A program made the position numbers and the translations under genes. Shown in pieces: positions 5,795 to 6,162 of a stretch of 6,162 bases of DNA. The first letter of the stretch is position 1. Each line of letters begins with the position of its first letter. Source of the DNA: Pseudomonadota bacterium (GTDB lineage Bacteria > Pseudomonadota > Alphaproteobacteria > Rhodospirillales > Casp-alpha2); assembly GCA_027620395.1 (NCBI GenBank), contig JAQBZY010000097.1, forward strand, positions 1 through 6,162. The letters run 5' to 3'. A model generated the notes under the pieces. It made no database searches. It saw only the letters and a list, made by a program, of their open reading frames with translations, and was not told where the DNA came from.

Positions 5795-5852
5795 CCGGGC
5801 TTTTAAACTTATTGCCTAACGGCATTTCGTAACCAATTCTAAGATAGCCCGG
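5795..5852. repeat. Spaced 7-bp inverted repeat between the hydrolase and tusA genes
   Basis: CCGGGCT (5795-5801) starts directly after the hydrolase stop codon. Its complement AGCCCGG (5846-5852) lies 7 nt before the tusA Shine-Dalgarno. The 44-nt loop contains a small TGCC-TAAC-GGCA hairpin (5813-5824) followed by TTTCGT. It could be a transcript secondary structure or a weak terminator/attenuator; this is observation only. Confidence 0.35.
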
Positions 5853-5869
5853 CGCGCCAAGGAGCCCCC

Positions 5870-6100
5870 ATGACCACCGACCACCTCGATCTCAAGGGAC
5901 TGAACTGTCCGATACCGGTGCTCCGCGCCAACACACGGATAAAAAATTTAATGTCCGGCGATATCCTGGTGATCGAGGTCACCGATCCGGCGGCACCCCG
6001 AGATTTCGAAATTCTTTGCGAGACCACCGGCAACGAACTGCTGGGCTGCGAAACCCACCCCGAGCACTTCACGATCCGGGTCCAAAAGAAGCTCCGCTAG
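5870..6100 (+). CDS. tusA: TusA-family sulfurtransferase (sulfur carrier)
   Basis: A 76-residue protein of normal TusA/SirA length. DLKGLNCPIPVLRA holds the CPxP signature, with Cys13 as the persulfide-carrying residue. TDPAAPRDFEILC (38-50) matches the family's D-P-x-x-x-R-D block. TusA relays sulfur from cysteine desulfurase towards tRNA 2-thiouridine synthesis; paralogues serve molybdenum cofactor, sulfur oxidation or other routes. The tus relay partners TusBCDE and TusE are not in this window, so the symbol means family, not proven orthology. ATG 5870 follows AAGGAG (5859-5864) by 5 nt, the cleanest consensus ribosome binding site in the window. It lies 75 nt after the MBL hydrolase, whose relatives act on thiols or thioesters; a shared sulfur-related role is a weak inference. 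Confidence 0.93.
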   Translation: MTTDHLDLKGLNCPIPVLRANTRIKNLMSGDILVIEVTDPAAPRDFEILCETTGNELLGCETHPEHFTIRVQKKLR

Positions 6101-6162
6101 TGGAACGAATCTAACGCTTGGTGCCCACGTTTAACGGCGGCGATAATTTTGTCTGGATCGGC
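6097..6162 (-). CDS. Possible C-terminal tail of a convergent gene entering from the right
   Basis: Read on the minus strand from the right edge, one frame is open as ADPDKIIAAVKRGHQALDSF-His and stops with TAG at 6099-6097, overlapping the tusA end by 4 nt. The composition looks protein-like. However, 21 codons are too few to exclude chance, and a second frame is open to a TAG at 6113-6111. No product can be named. Confidence 0.2.
   Translation of the reverse strand, partial: ADPDKIIAAVKRGHQALDSFH

Overview
The window reads as a piece of a GC-rich alphaproteobacterial chromosome. Rhodospirillales-like is my guess, from the protein families, the codon use and the long spurious antisense frames typical of high GC; it is not demonstrated. 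There are eight protein-coding loci, one of them cut by the left edge, and one locus has an interrupted frame. I see no rRNA, tRNA, CRISPR array, insertion sequence or integration scar.

Positions 1-2539, minus strand: a tight four-gene run read right to left. In transcription order it holds a glutathione S-transferase (2539-1913), a two-domain ChrR-type cupin protein with a broken frame (1893-1223), a ROK-family fructokinase very close to E. coli Mak (1179-235), and the start of an enoyl-CoA hydratase/isomerase (238-1, running off the edge). Spacings are 19 nt, 43 nt and a 4-nt ATGA overlap, so one transcript is likely. The cupin frame shifts by one base near 1610-1620. Comparing its own two cupin domains suggests a net loss of about 22 nt.

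Positions 2540-3210: an AT-rich divergent promoter region and a TetR-family repressor gene (2662-3210, plus). The region holds a perfect 20-bp palindrome, a second overlapping inverted repeat, a 10-bp tandem repeat carrying two perfect TATAAT boxes, and a second copy of a 10-bp half-site next to the tetR ribosome binding site. The simplest reading is that the TetR protein controls both itself and the GST-cupin-mak-crotonase run. Its inducer might be an electrophile or sugar-derived compound, but nothing in the sequence identifies it.

Positions 3211-4698, plus: a 187-nt spacer, then two translationally coupled genes (ATGA overlap). One encodes a 140-residue helix-turn-helix protein, the other a 293-residue, mostly helical protein that I do not recognise. 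This pair is the least explained part of the window.

Positions 4699-6162, plus: a metallo-beta-lactamase-fold hydrolase with a likely TTG start (4763-5794) and a TusA-family sulfur carrier (5870-6100). The last 62 bases hold no complete gene. A minus-strand frame entering from the right and stopping at 6097 could be the tail of a convergent gene, but it is too short to judge.
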